A stretch of DNA of 64,000 nucleotides from Cinclus cinclus (GCF_963662255.1 NC_085046.1:138399762-138463761); one strand, 5' to 3'. Numbered from the stretch's first letter, positions 23,901 through 36,014 are shown. Numbers and translations: made by a program. The notes: generated by a model not told the origin, from the sequence alone.

Positions 23901-26624
23901 ACAAGACATGAATTTGACAATCAAGTCTTTATTAAAGCAGTGGGACATGCCAAACAATTGGGCAGTGTCTTGAAGGGCAAGATAAGTGACAGCTCAGCAG
24001 CAGGGAAGTGGACATTGAACCAGGTCAAGAGGACAGGAAGGGCAGAGCAAAGGGGACACAAGTGCAGAAAGTCAATAGAGGCAGAAGGGGATAAAGTGTT
24101 CAGAGGAGGAGCATCCATTTTAATTTGTAACTGTGACTTGTGGGGCTTTTGCCTTTTTCACGTCTTTAGAATTATTATTATTAGCAAGAAAATTTAAGGT
24201 AATGGCATTCCTGAGACAACTATCCCTAAACGCCTCTAGCTAGACAATGGGGTAGTCATCCCATAGTATCAAGCCAATTACTACTATAAGCCATTTGTTC
24301 TCTCCAGAAACAATGAAAAGATACCCAAAACTAAAGCCAAAAAAGAACACAGAAAAAGTATGTTTTCTGAGACAACCTAGTACACATATATCCCTCTAAC
24401 AAACTTTAGCAGTAAGATAGTATAAAGTCTTGTACAGCAACAAAAATATATCAAGAAATCAGGACTAACGTCACACTTTCATATCTGGAATCAAACTAAA
24501 CTCATAATTTGGTTGATAAATCTTAAGTGTAGAGAGAAGAGATGCCTTAGTTCTTTACACAACAGAAACACTGAACCCAGAATAAGAAATTATCTTCTTG
24601 TTGAGTTTGCCTTCTAAAACCCTCATCCCACCAGGATATGTATGTCATTAAGTATCTTCAGCTAAAAAATTTCCTTATGCATTTTTTACAGTTTTCCTGC
24701 TGGAATCTATTTCTTTTATGTATGGCAATATACACTTACCAGCTCTTATCTCACAGACTTTAGCAAATGCTGTAAACAGTTTCTTTTACACCTGCCCTTC
24801 AGGCGACAGACTGCATGTCACCACTGTGCTAGACAGACCTTGGTGTCTTAGAAATGCAACTTCAGCCTTTATAACAAGATCTCATTATAAAAAGCAGATA
24901 CATTGATTGGACAGCCAAATTATTTCTGAAGCATTTTCTCATTCCATTTTATTAAAAGTTCACTTGGTACAAGCAGCTCTATAATTCACACTAGCAGCAG
25001 AGGTTCACTGAAAAATGAACCTATTCAGTGAATAAATAAGGCCAGGTTACCAGAAATCCTGTACAGGTATAGATGAACTGCAGAATACTGACAACTGAGC
25101 TATGCAATTAACTTAGAGCAAAAGGGATCTTAGTGAATAAAGTAATAAATGTCAGTAAGTAACATGTATCACCTGCACACCAGAAAACAATTTAAGCAAT
25201 GGATTAAAGTACAAAATTGTTGGTCATTTGTTTTGCAAACTAGTAAGTCAATAAGAACGCTTGTGCAAGCATCTACAGTGATTCTCTTGAATAGTGAGGA
25301 ACTCTGGATTTCAAGATTGTGAGTCACACAAAGTGGCACGCAAAGAGGGTGCTACGAGAGATAAGAATTATGAGTAGAAAAAACCAAAATTGGTAGATAG
25401 ACTGGTAGATAGAGAGGCATTCTCTCTCACAAGGAGAAGTATTCACCATATATTACAACTTTTGTTTGTAATAATTTTGTACAATTTTTGGTCAGTCACC
25501 AACCAACTTAGGGAAACTCCAAACTAGGTACCACTGTTGCCCTAAGGATTTCACACAGAAAATGGAGAAATAAAAAAGAGTAATAACACACCTGGGTATG
25601 CAATGAGTCTTCATTAATTCCACTGATCTTGGAAGAAACTTGTCTTGCAGTCACTGATTAGGAAGTTGGATAGTCATGCTTCACCACAAGTTATATTTCT
25701 GAAAATGCCTCTTCTCAAGTCCTAACAGTACTGTTATTCAATTCTATAAACAGCCAAGATTACATCAAAGACCTTTTTTAAACACTAACGTGCCTATCCA
25801 GCACACCAAGAGCTCAGGCACAAATAGGTTAAGTCTTTACTATGGCATCTGAGGTGCTCTGTCCCACACATGCATGACAGATCTCTGCTTTTGCCCTACT
25901 TATGAAAGCTGGTGTCTGTTGAACATGTGGCACAGAAATGGCTGTGATTCAGCTGAGGATCTGGGCTTTATTTCTTGTCCCATGAACGATGCACAGTCAT
26001 CAAAATGCACAGGAAAATATATTTATCCATTCTCACTAGCATAACTAGTTTGAAATCTGGCAGATGACTTGTTTTCAGTCCTGGCTTTCTCTCAGCTGCC
26101 TAAAAGCTACCTCCTTTATCATTGGTCAAGGCTACTCCTTCCCTTGTACACTTAACTGAAGAGTCTGGAAATGCCTTATTTTCCTTCCCCCAGTAAAATT
26201 CTTCACCTCCTACTGCTTGTTCATACCACTGTAACCTACTCACTCTAGTACCCCAGATGATCTGTGTAGCAACAAATCATCAGCCAAGAGCACACAGAGG
26301 ACAATCTGAGAGAAAGCTTCTACTGATGCACATTACAATTCTCTTTATGTTTATGAAACAGTATTATTAAAAGTCTCTTTCTTGCTTTTACTAGGTTATT
26401 TGCAAAGAAGCAAATCAACTCAACCAAAATCCCCTCTGGGGAAAGAAAATATATATTAAAAAAAAAAGCCATAAGGACAGGGCAGACGAGAGCAAATGAG
26501 TGGAGGAATGGAAGGAAATAATAACCTGAATATTCAGCTGAAGAATAGGAGCTAGCATATTATATAGAAATGTACAGAGCTGCACTAAAGACCAGCTAAA
26601 ATCCACATTGTCTTCCTCACACCC
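20950..26624. other. Non-coding stretch within the inferred 18-kb intron
   Basis: Mostly AT-rich unique-looking sequence. Open frames, including the 126-codon frame at 22535-22915, overlap frames on the other strand and show no splice or domain support. A somewhat purine-rich segment lies at 23940-24110. No CR1 copy was seen. Confidence 0.5.
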
Positions 26625-26646
26625 TTTTTTTTTTTTTTTTTTTTTT
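26625..26646 (+). repeat. Poly-T run (22 T)
   Basis: An uninterrupted T run. It could be the A-tail of a minus-strand retroposed sequence, but no recognisable retrocopy lies beside it. Confidence 0.95.
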
Positions 26647-29600
26647 GTCAATCACATATTCCCAGCAAGCATATTAGATCCTGTAATGGAATGCAGTGTT
26701 CACTTCAGCCCAAGTTCAGAACCTAGCACACCTCCTTCCTTCACCCAGGAGAAGCACAAACTAGGGTGAATTCTTATTGTTTCAAGTAATGAAGCTGCTC
26801 TTCAATGCCAAGTTTAGCTCATGCTGCACAGAGAACATGCAGCTATCCACAGCAACTGCCGCACTTTCTGCAGTCCTTTTGCAACAGGACACTTCTGGAG
26901 AGAGAAGGAGGACCCTACACTAAGGTGAGGGAACATAAAACCTACTCAAGGCAGAAGTCACTAAGACTGACATCTGTAGATCTAATCTGCTTCAGGTTTC
27001 CCTGAACATCTCTCTCACACCATACTTCACCTCATTTATAGAGGTTAGTACAGGTGTTTCCAACCCTACCTGCTGAGGGGAATCAGTATTTTCCAGGATG
27101 GCATTTCTACAGCTGCAGCCTAATACGGGTCCCCTCCTTCACCAAATCCCCATAGCACACCGCTCCTCTTACAGAGCAGTATCAGTTTTTATATACTAGG
27201 AAAAAGAAAGCTGCATATCTTATGCATCATGACCCTGCCTGTTAGTATTTTTATAGCTCAGTGCCTAATTCCCCATCTCCTTTCTGTTTCTCGGTTGTCC
27301 TGACCAAATTTCCCCCTCAGCTACTTGATGCAAATCAAATTCTTGCGGTGAGTGGAATTGCTCTGGACACACAGCAGATGAGCTGGACTTTGTCATAAAA
27401 GTCATCAAGCTGGGTCAGACTAGAAGTCCAGGCCTTTATGCCACTGCTCAAGGAAACAGTGTGAGAGCAGGGTGCACATAAATCGATCCAGCCTTGGCAC
27501 ATTAGGAATGACCCCCAAGGTTAAAAGTGCACCTGGGGAACTCTTGTGCTATATGAAAAACTATTTCCTTTTTTAATTTAAAGCATAAAACCCTACATCT
27601 TCATTGTTCTGCCTTGTGACCTAGTTCCTTTTCCCATCATCTCTACACTAATTCATGCCTAAGGATTCTCTCCCTGGTCACCTCTTTTCCAAGCTAAAGA
27701 ATAAGAATCTTTGTAACCTGCTTATCTTTCTTCCAAGCTAAAGAATGATAATATCTGTAACCTGCCTTCGGAGAACACACCATGTCTCTGACAAGCTGAC
27801 TGTTCTTTTCTGTTTTCTATCCAGTCCTTTCCCTCTTTTAGGGTGTGGCAAGCAAAAGCTGCAGAGAGGATTCACAATGCAAGAGCAATATGCAATGATA
27901 CAGAAACAAAGACCTCCCTTGCCTTGTTCTGATTCATAATTCTTGAAATCTTATTTGCTATTTTGACCAGCACCAACCAGTTTCAGAAGATCTCAAAATT
28001 ACTCCATTTTTAGCCCTTTTCTCCACCTTTGCCTTTGACACCTTCCAGAACTACTCCCTCTACATTCTCTGCATGTTTTGAGCAGATAATTGAGGGCTGA
28101 GCTGTTCAATTGTTAATCTGCAAGGGTAAATACCTGTATCCATTCAAAGGTAACAGCTTTCATGAGAAATAACCCACAACAGGATTGCTTAGTTTTAAAC
28201 TCTATCTCCTGTTCACAGAAAGGGACATTGCATTAGAGATCACACAGTCTGGACAAAAGGAGAGACATTCAAGAGACAAAACAGGGCACAAGAGGGTAAA
28301 GCTATCTCAGCCAGGACAACAGAGAAAATTGGCTCCAAAACCAGGCACAGTATCCTAACAGGCCCGAAGACTAAATACTCAGTGAGCTGAAAAGTAGCCC
28401 TTTAACATCTCTACTACCTCTACAAACTAGCTGTATTACTTCCAGAGACCAATGGGCAAAACAAGAACCTACAGTGCTCCACAGACACCTAGTTCTGCAC
28501 CCACCAGCAAGCCTGCACAGAAAATGTTTTGGACAGAAACCTCTCCATGTTTATCAGATCAACAACCAGCACCAGCCTGCAACTCTGACACCATCCAGCT
28601 ACAGGGCCTTGCTCTGAGCCTTCCAATTGTTCTCCTGCCACAGCCTTTATTACAACACAGCAATACTGGGAATCACTAGAGACTGGCTCTAAGCAGCTTG
28701 CCCTGACCTCACATGTTCAGATGTAAACAAGAGGAACAATGCTACATAACCTCCTTGGATGTTGCCTGCTATGCTTGGACATAACAGAAGGACAAAAACA
28801 TCCCTCTAAAACCCCTCGAGAACCATTCTATTTTATAGTTTTCATTTAAGCAGTAAACATGAGCTGTTACAATGCCACTACAGGTTTTGTCAATACTTTC
28901 CAGTTGTATGTTAGGAAATGCATCCAAAGTCTAACTCTTGTCATTTACTCACTTGCATTCCCTTCTTGATGGAAAAAACACACAAACTTTCAAAGCACCA
29001 CTCCTTCCCTTTGCCCATATATTACACCACCTTTTAAGTTTTAACCTTATGATGGGATTCAATTGTACTGAACCAGTAAATTTAAAATAATCAGTGTCCT
29101 CCTTGAGATTCTAAGTCTTCCAAGTATTTTAAAGGGTAAGGTCAAACACTCAAGGAACTGTATCTGAACTGGTTGACATCAAAGTACTTCTGAGTTTCCA
29201 GAAACACTCTTATCCTACAGCCAAATTTCATCTAAAGGAAACACAGTGTCACACCAAGCCTGTACTTGGTACCTTAATCCCTGCCTAATATATGTTTATT
29301 TGTAAAAGCAGGGAGGGTAAAATGATCACACAGCTTCTGTAATATCCACCCTCCACTCAAGCTGAATACACCCAAAGATACTCCTTTGCAGGGCAATTCT
29401 TCATTGATGCAGCTTCATTTTGGGGTCTCAAATTACCACAACGGAGTGCACCTTCTGAACTTCAGCTCACAGTCTCCCTTTCAAATGCAGCCACATAGAC
29501 TGGAAAGCTCTAAGCAGTGGTTCAAAGCAGAGAAGCACACACAACCAGCAGGCCCTATGCACAACATGGAGGCAGGCAGGAGGTTGAGCTGCTGTTGAGC

Positions 29601-30734
29601 AAGAAATGAGGGGGTAGATGTTACAGCCCATCAAGAAGGCTGCCACATGAATGTGAATAGGATGAGATATATGTTCCAGTCTGGAATCCCGTAATTGCTG
29701 ATGTATTTTTGCAATACTTGGCCAGAAAGTAACACACAGAACACAAGACTAAAGACTGACATTCAAATCTTATGCCTCACTGTCCAATACACCCCCAGCA
29801 TTGGTCTTATCCATCTCCCCTGCTATGACCCAATGTGACTGACTGGAGAGTTGAAATGAGATGTGCCTCTCAGTCCTGCTTCCAACTGGTTATTTCCAAG
29901 CCACATGTCTGAATCCCTCAAGCTAAAAAGTGGTTAGATTTACTGAAGAAACCAAAAACATGATGGAAATGTGCTATTTTTGAATCACAGGGCTTGTTAC
30001 TTCTTTGCTCCATAGGCAAGTAAGCAGGCTGAAACACCATCCACTGGATCACATTCCCTGGAAACTTAGATATGGAGACATATCCAGTCTGAGCTCAAAG
30101 TGGGTATAGAAATAAGATGAAGTTGAATAACTGAATACCTGTCAGAAGAGCTGTACTTTTGGGCACACCCTGGAATAGCATGATACATACCTATACTGAA
30201 AGCTGCTTCAAAGCTGTCCTCTGGGTGATCCTGAACTTGCTCTGACATTCTTGGCAGAGTTAGCATAGCACATCTATGAGCTCACCATATCTCAAGTCTC
30301 TGAAGAAACACATGGCAGCATTCAATAACATGGAGTTGCTAGGCACTGAAGGCATTGAACCAAGGTACATCACATCGCTGAAACTCACAGGATTGCTCTG
30401 ATAAAAGTTGATTACAAGCTGCAAATAACTTCAGTCCTGCAGCAGTTAGCCAGGATGCCACTCCACAGAATGCCCCAACCTCCTTTGAGTCTTAGTCTCC
30501 TTAAGCATTACCAAGTGGTAAAGTCAGTCATTGTCATTTATGTCACCAAGGCCCCACTTCTTAGTAAAAAATACTATCTTGTCGGAAGATCCAGGGTCTC
30601 AATAGCAGAAGCCCACTACAGAAGAGCCAGAGGAGACTGGAAGTTTACATAAATTTCCAGGAGGAGATCTGCAGCAAATCTATGTGGCACTTTCCAAAGC
30701 CTATACACAGCAAGAAACTTCACTGAACACTTAC
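26647..30734. other. Non-coding stretch with one local tandem duplication
   Basis: No exon was recognised. The tandem duplication at 27682-27769 is listed separately. A minus-strand AG|GTAGGG site near 27067 lacks a convincing exon behind it. Confidence 0.5.
27682..27769 (+). repeat. Imperfect tandem duplication, period 44 bp, two copies
   Basis: 'ttccaagctaaagaat' and 'tgtaacctgc' recur with a 44-bp offset. The copies start near 27682 and 27726 and differ at a few positions. It is a local duplication without obvious function. Confidence 0.85.
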
Positions 30735-30782
30735 CATGAAAGAACTCAATGACATAAATAGCACTTTTCTTTGCAAAGGAAT
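30735..30782 (-). CDS. Candidate 48-nt symmetric (phase 1-1) exon of the minus-strand gene
   Basis: Seen: on the minus strand an acceptor-like 'gtggtgtttttgag' is followed by 48 open nucleotides and a strong donor CATG|GTAAGTG (30735/30734). Entered in phase 1, as the first coding exon requires, it encodes DSFAKKSAIYVIEFFH and leaves one G. That is exactly the phase needed by the exon at 16115-16290. Splicing it in or out therefore keeps the frame. Against it: the acceptor ends GAG, which is less favoured, and a 48-nt open stretch can arise by chance. It could be a cassette exon, a constitutive exon, or nothing. The peptide is not recognised. Confidence 0.35.
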
Positions 30783-33600
30783 CTCAAAAACACCACAGAT
30801 CATAGCTGCAGGAGACCCAACAGAACTGTGTGGGATCACCTGCATGTAGACATCATCTGCTTGGGTGCTGTCAGTCTCTCACTTTCCTGTGCAATAGACA
30901 CTGGGGGTTGGGAGGGAGGAAGAAATCACCATTTCTCTCTTTTCCCCATTTACCTCTGCTGCACAAGAGCAAACTGAAAAAAAAAAAATTGAGAACACTG
31001 TTGCAGAGATCAAAAGCCTTTTTCTACTGGCTCTGACCTAGTTCTTTCATTCCTACTAGGAGAAAAAACACTTAAAGGAACATTGTCAAAACTGTTGAGT
31101 CTAAAAATAGACTTACCTTGGCAGTGCTGCCATCTCAATGGGCTCATATTAAGGAGTGCAAACTCACTTTCCTCATACACACACACACCAATCCTTTCAT
31201 CTGTCTGGACGCACTGGTACTATACAGCCCAAAGGACCTCCCAGTCCACATAAACTCTCTTGGGACACTAAAGTATGTATTATATATAACTGGCAAAGAA
31301 CTGTAGTATTTCCAAATTCCCACTTCATATTTTACTCTTAGCTATCCCAGTAAAAAAGGTTGGTTAATTTCCTTAAGTAAACAGATGGACATTTGTAGCC
31401 ATAACTAAACCCCAGCACACCATGCTAAGACAGCTTTAAAATAATTAGATTTGAGGAAGATTTCAGGATTTTTTTAGATAAAATAAACAAATTTTTCAAA
31501 GATTTTCCAAAATATAAGCTACAAAATATTTTCACCTTAGCCACACAGAGTATTTCTGAAAGGAAAAACAAAACAAAGACTCTGACTTCATGGCTGAAGC
31601 TGACAAATGGGCAGCTTCCACAGAACAATAGCCCTGGTGGAGCGGATGTTGGCTCTGGTCAGGAACTCCCGTGCTGCAGAGTCCATGCCTCCCTTGTGCC
31701 CCAGGGACCTTTCCACTCCCTGCCTGTTGCATCCCAGAGCCAGACACTTGCAAGTCTGCACAAGAAGCCAGTTGGCCTAACCATTCAAAGGGCTTGCATC
31801 ACTCCATAAAAGAAAGCCCAGGAAGCCCATCCTAGCCAAGATCCCAGCTGACTACTGCAGAGACTGGAAGGCCAGACAATCTCAGTTTAAACCTTATTTC
31901 CAAGCTTCCAAAACTGGTGTACAGCAGGTTATGCTCTCAAGATCCCAAGCTTCAAGCCAGGAAAGTGTGTTCCAAAGAAAACAAATTAAGCAAACAGAAA
32001 ACAAAACAAAAAAATCCCAACTGTCTGTTCTTCCTGAGTCCAGGACATTTTTCTAAATATCTATCTATTTAGAAGATTCAATGGCAACTCTACTTTAGAC
32101 TAAAGCAGGGCATGTACACTGTGATGACTGGAGTCATGAGGAACAAGTGACCTCTCAGCCTTCCAAATAGAAGCCATAATGCCACATATTTCTTGCTCAA
32201 AGTCAGAGTTCAGAAACAGAACACAGCTCACACCCAGAGTTCCAAAAAGGCAGAAGATACATTAAGAGAAAAGCAAGCTTTTAAGCACAGCCACACAAAG
32301 AAACACAGTCCAAACAGAAATTTAAATGTGAATGCACTACAAACACACAAAGTAGTCATGGCCACACGACTACTTGTGCTGAAATAATCACAGTGCTGTG
32401 TTAGTGGGAGGGCAACGGAATTGTGCAAAGGCAAGAAAGTTGAGGGAGCAAAAAACAACATGGGAGGAATGCAGAACATACAGACAAGAATGCCTGTTCT
32501 GACACACCACAGGATGCATCCAGGGGAAAGAAAATGGGAAGAAGGAGTTAAAGAAAAAATTCCATCTCAAGAGAAGGGAAAGGCACTGCTTCTCAAAGCT
32601 TTAGCAGATCTTTCCTTCATTAATATTTACAAAGCTTTTCAAGATTCTCAGATGGAGGGCACTGCAGATATGACAGGAATTATTACAGACCTGAAAACAT
32701 GTAGCAAACAGACTGAGAAGGACTTCAAGTAAATAAAGGAGGATGATATTAGTGAGCACACTGAAATGGGTTGCTGCTGGCATATGAACCATCTGGTGCA
32801 TGGCAGTCCATTTCATTTACTTACTTACCCACTACCGGGCACGCATGCCCAGTTCATGTCATTATGCTTTTGCCACCAAAGAAGTAATGCTTTTATTCAC
32901 TACCTTCCTTCTTCATATCATTCCAGTCTTCAAAACTGCCATTCAGGAAAGCAGCCTGTGCCTAAGAAATGCTTGTCTTATGGAGAGGCTTACACTTAGG
33001 ATGAACAACTTGGGATGCTGACAGACACCTTTTGACACACAGCGGTCTTGTTTACCTTTATTTGAATTTGCATAGGAAGCTGTTTTTCAGGGATATTAAG
33101 CTCCCCATTGCCTCCAGGACTTTTAAGTTCTTGCTGGACTATCATTTGTGCTTTTCAGTTGGGTACTCAGCAGAAGACAGCTTCAGTATGATTTTCAGCA
33201 ATAAAGCAAGTGTCTCTGGTAGAACGGTAGATTTCAGCATAACTGAGAAACAAAACTCACGGTAGTCACAAGATGAATACACACAAAAATACTGATATAC
33301 ACTAAATTAGGCACAAGAGAAGGGGTCAGATGGCTGGTTTACACAGAATTCTTAAATTTTCCCAAGAGCACCAAATAAAGCAAGATGAGGCACAAATCCC
33401 AGGACTGTCACTGCCTCAGTCTGAAGCGCTGGAAAACCGAGTGAATTTTGGGAGCAGACAGCAGGAAAGCAGATTTGCCTTTTCTCATAGACCTCTTTCC
33501 TCCAGCTTCCCAAAAGACCCAACAGAAAGGGAACACACAGTCAACGTTAGATGGCTAAAGGGAATCCAGGATTCACTGGAAGACCTAGCAAAGCATTCAC
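30783..33600. other. Proximal intron sequence of the minus-strand gene
   Basis: Non-coding as far as I can tell. A (CA)n run lies near 31176-31190. A very good minus-strand donor, CCAAG|GTAAGTC (31117/31116), follows a short open frame starting at ATG 31147-31145. It is discussed under findings as a possible alternative first exon. No repeats were recognised. Confidence 0.5.
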
Positions 33601-34312
33601 CTGCCCAGCGCTTGTAGCTATCGCCTCGGTTACCGGGGTACTTCCCCAGGAGCCGGGTACCTTATGAACACCTCACAGCTCCCGGCCCTCCAGGAGCTGA
33701 GCATCTCGGCCCTTTGGCTTCTCCATCCCCCCGAGGGAAGGAGGTGCCGAGCACAGCTCTGCGCCCATACGGGGGACTCCCGGGGGCTGCTGCAGCCCCG
33801 CGGGCACCGCAGTGTCGGGGCACTTCGAGGATCTGGGCAGCAGCGAGGGACGGCGGCGTCCGGGAGCCCGACCGGCGGCGGGGCGGGGGAGGCGCCCGGG
33901 GCTGAGCGCGAGCGCCGGGGCCGCTCCGGAGGGAGGCGGCGCAGGTCGGCCGCCCTTGCCGAGAGAGGCGGCACCTCCGGGCCCGCCGGGAAGTTGCCGA
34001 TCGAAGGCTGCGGGCAGCCCCTGCCGCCTACTCCGCCGCGGACAAGGGCGGCAGCCGCGGCCCGGCTCCACGGCACCTGGTCCGGGGCAGCCGCGGCGCT
34101 GCGGGCTGCCGGGCCGAGGTGCGCCGGGGCTGGGGGTTGCACCTCGGGCGAGGCCGGGGCAGCAGGCGGCAGACCGGCCCCGCCGCCGGACACTGCTCTG
34201 CCGCCGGACCGGACCGGGCCGGGCCGGCTCCGCCACGGCGCAGGTGAGCGCCCGGGGGAGGAGACAGGGGAGGGACCCCGGGGGCGGCGGGCAGGGGACG
34301 CGAAGCCCTTAC

Positions 34313-34325
34313 CTTCCACCGCCAT
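34313..34325 (-). CDS. First coding exon (MAVE + 1 nt) of the unidentified minus-strand gene
   Basis: Seen: on the minus strand GGGAGGATGGCGG gives an ATG at 34325 with A at -3 and G at +4, a strong Kozak context. Four codons (Met-Ala-Val-Glu) and one G follow, then the donor GTAAGG at 34312-34307. The exon ends in phase 1 and joins in frame to the exon at 16290 (giving MAVE-A-IHCN) or to the candidate exon at 30782 (MAVE-D-SFAK). The reading frame stays open upstream, but the first upstream initiator-like codon is TTG (34433-34431), not ATG, so this ATG is the natural start. A short out-of-frame upstream ATG at 34341-34339 overlaps it. A tiny coding contribution from the first exon followed by a long first intron is common in CpG-island genes. 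The product is not recognised. Confidence 0.7.
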
Positions 34326-34454
34326 CCTCCCGGCCTCGCATAGTGCGCCGGCCGCCGACCCGGCCCCGGCGGCGCTGCCCCGGCCGCCCCCCCGCCCGCG
34401 CGGGCTCCGCTCATCTGCAGCCGCGGCGATCAACCTGCAGCGCTCGCTGACAGC

Positions 34455-34463
34455 GGGCGGGGC
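34455..34463 (+). promoter_or_regulatory. GC box (Sp/KLF-type GGGCGGGGC)
   Basis: An exact GC-box core about 130 bp upstream of the minus-strand ATG and within the CpG island. Sp/KLF-family factors bind such sites; actual use here is inferred. Confidence 0.55.
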
Positions 34464-34478
34464 CGCGCCGCGGATCCC

Positions 34479-34491
34479 TGGGAAACGTAGT
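34479..34491 (-). promoter_or_regulatory. ACTAYRNNNCCCR element (ZNF143/STAF-THAP11 type)
   Basis: The minus strand reads ACTACGTTTCCCA, matching every defined position of ACTAYRNNNCCCR. In vertebrate promoters this motif is a known ZNF143/STAF-linked element, common near start sites and in bidirectional promoters. It lies about 155 bp upstream of the minus-strand ATG. Confidence 0.7.
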
Positions 34492-34660
34492 CCCGGGGAA
34501 CGGGCGCCCGGCCAGGCACCGGCGTTCCCTGCAGCCGGAGTGGCCCCGCCGGGCGGGGAGAGCAGCAGGGCCCGGCCGTGAGCCGTGGGAGGCGGCGGAG
34601 CTGCGGACCCCCGCGGGGTGTGTGTGGGACAGGGACTGCGCGGGCACCCTGCCCCGGGAA

Positions 34661-34673
34661 GCTTCGTTTCCCA
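34661..34673 (+). promoter_or_regulatory. Degenerate ACTAYRNNNCCCR-like element in opposite orientation
   Basis: The plus strand reads GCTTCGTTTCCCA, differing from the exact element at the first and fourth positions. The 10-bp core CGTTTCCCAG (34665-34674) is a perfect inverted repeat of 34478-34487. It faces the plus-strand gene candidate. Confidence 0.4.
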
Positions 34674-36014
34674 GCTCTGGGACGTTTCTCTCCAGGATTT
34701 CTGTCATCTCAGACATGCAGGCTGGCGGCTCCAGGATAAGCCCGTCCTCTCCCCGTCCCGCCCTACCGCACTCCCTGGCCGGCCGGAGGAGTTACTTCGC
34801 AGGGAAAAATGAAGGCACACACAGCACCGGGATCTACCAGTCAGCCCCTCACCCCCGAGCTAGGCCCTCAGTTTTAGTTCATCTGACCCACTCTGACAGA
34901 TCCTACAATAAATCCCGGCAACGAAGGAGATCAGGCACGCAGTAGCAGAGCTATTGCTTCAGGTCCCCAGAAATGTTTGACCAAACAGCCTGGTACCCTC
35001 ATCTGTCCTGGAAAACAGACCTTGTGCAATTTGCAGTTTTATTTTGAGATATCAGAAAGCTTTTGAACATTTTTTCCACTTCAGAAGTAGACTTTTTTTT
35101 CATTTTAAATGTATCAGTAAGTATTAAGTACCCAGAAAAAGTCAGTGAGTTGCTCTACTCACCGAAGTTATGTCATTAAAATCAAGAGCAACAGCAAAGG
35201 AACTGAATATAGAAGGGCAAACCCAAATCGGGCATGATAACAGTGCCACATGTTCTTTTTGTTTGTTAGCAGTGGCTATTATGACTAATAAGTGTTACTT
35301 GTGGCAGGTTATTTTTTGCAAAACAAACCTCAAATTAGAGTGCAAGAACATACAATATGCAAGTGAATACGGTCTTCACAAACACCAGGAATTTTGACGT
35401 CCTTGAAATATCTAAATTAAAAATTTGGTCTTCATTTTTTATTTTATGAGGGAAGCTCAGAGCCTATAAGAAATGTCTTGAAGGCCTACTCTTTCTTTAA
35501 GCCTTCTAATAACCAACTTTGCCCTGAAGACCTGACTCATTATTTGCTCTCATAAGCACTTGAACTATTAGCCTTTATGTTGTACATGAGTCCAGATACA
35601 CATTTCCTGGAACAGCAGCCTTGTCCTTCATGTGTTTGCAAAGTGGTAGGCATACTCACAGTGCTATAAATACACTCTACACTATAATTTAAAAAAAAAA
35701 ATGAGAGGGTATGTGCTGGTCTTCCCAAGTGCAATACAGTACCTGATTCCATATGCTGGCAGAATGGACTGATGTTCACGTGCTTTCTGTGGAGAAAACA
35801 GAATGTCTGTAGATATCACAGTTTTCAAATATATGTAATACACACATACAGCCTACAATGCATAATAAGCTTCTGTGATTTTGATGACATTTTATATTAA
35901 GCTTATGTATTCAAATATTAATCATTTATTTGACTGTGACAATATTTGGACATATATTGGTGTAATTACCTGGCTAATGCATATGTGAAGCACTGCTTTC
36001 TTGTTTGGAATGAG
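34674..36014. other. Non-coding stretch between the CpG island and the plus-strand exon candidate
   Basis: GC content falls quickly after about 34810. If the plus-strand gene starts in the island, this is its first intron. No repeat was recognised, apart from short A and T runs such as those near 35690-35701. Confidence 0.5.

Larger units (their letters stand above)
33620..34640. promoter_or_regulatory. CpG island, probable bidirectional promoter
   Basis: GC content and CpG frequency rise abruptly compared with the AT-rich flanks, densest between about 33770 and 34640. The island contains the minus-strand first coding exon, a GC box GGGCGGGGC at 34455-34463, and an exact ZNF143/STAF-type element at 34479-34491. 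No TATA box is evident next to the minus-strand start, as usual for island promoters. Divergent use is inferred from the plus-strand coding-exon candidate at 36.0 kb. A plus-strand donor CAG|GTGAGC at 34243/34244 could end a non-coding first exon; in that case the two transcripts would overlap at their 5' ends. The very long GC-rich open frames across the island (up to 305 codons) are by-products of stop-codon depletion. Confidence 0.88.

Noticed and set aside
33630..34581. Open frames of up to 305 codons on both strands in the GC-rich island
   Set aside because: Stop codons are AT-rich and become rare in CpG islands. The frames overlap in several phases on both strands, with Pro/Ala/Gly/Arg-only composition. 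Only the 13-nt MAVE exon is supported.
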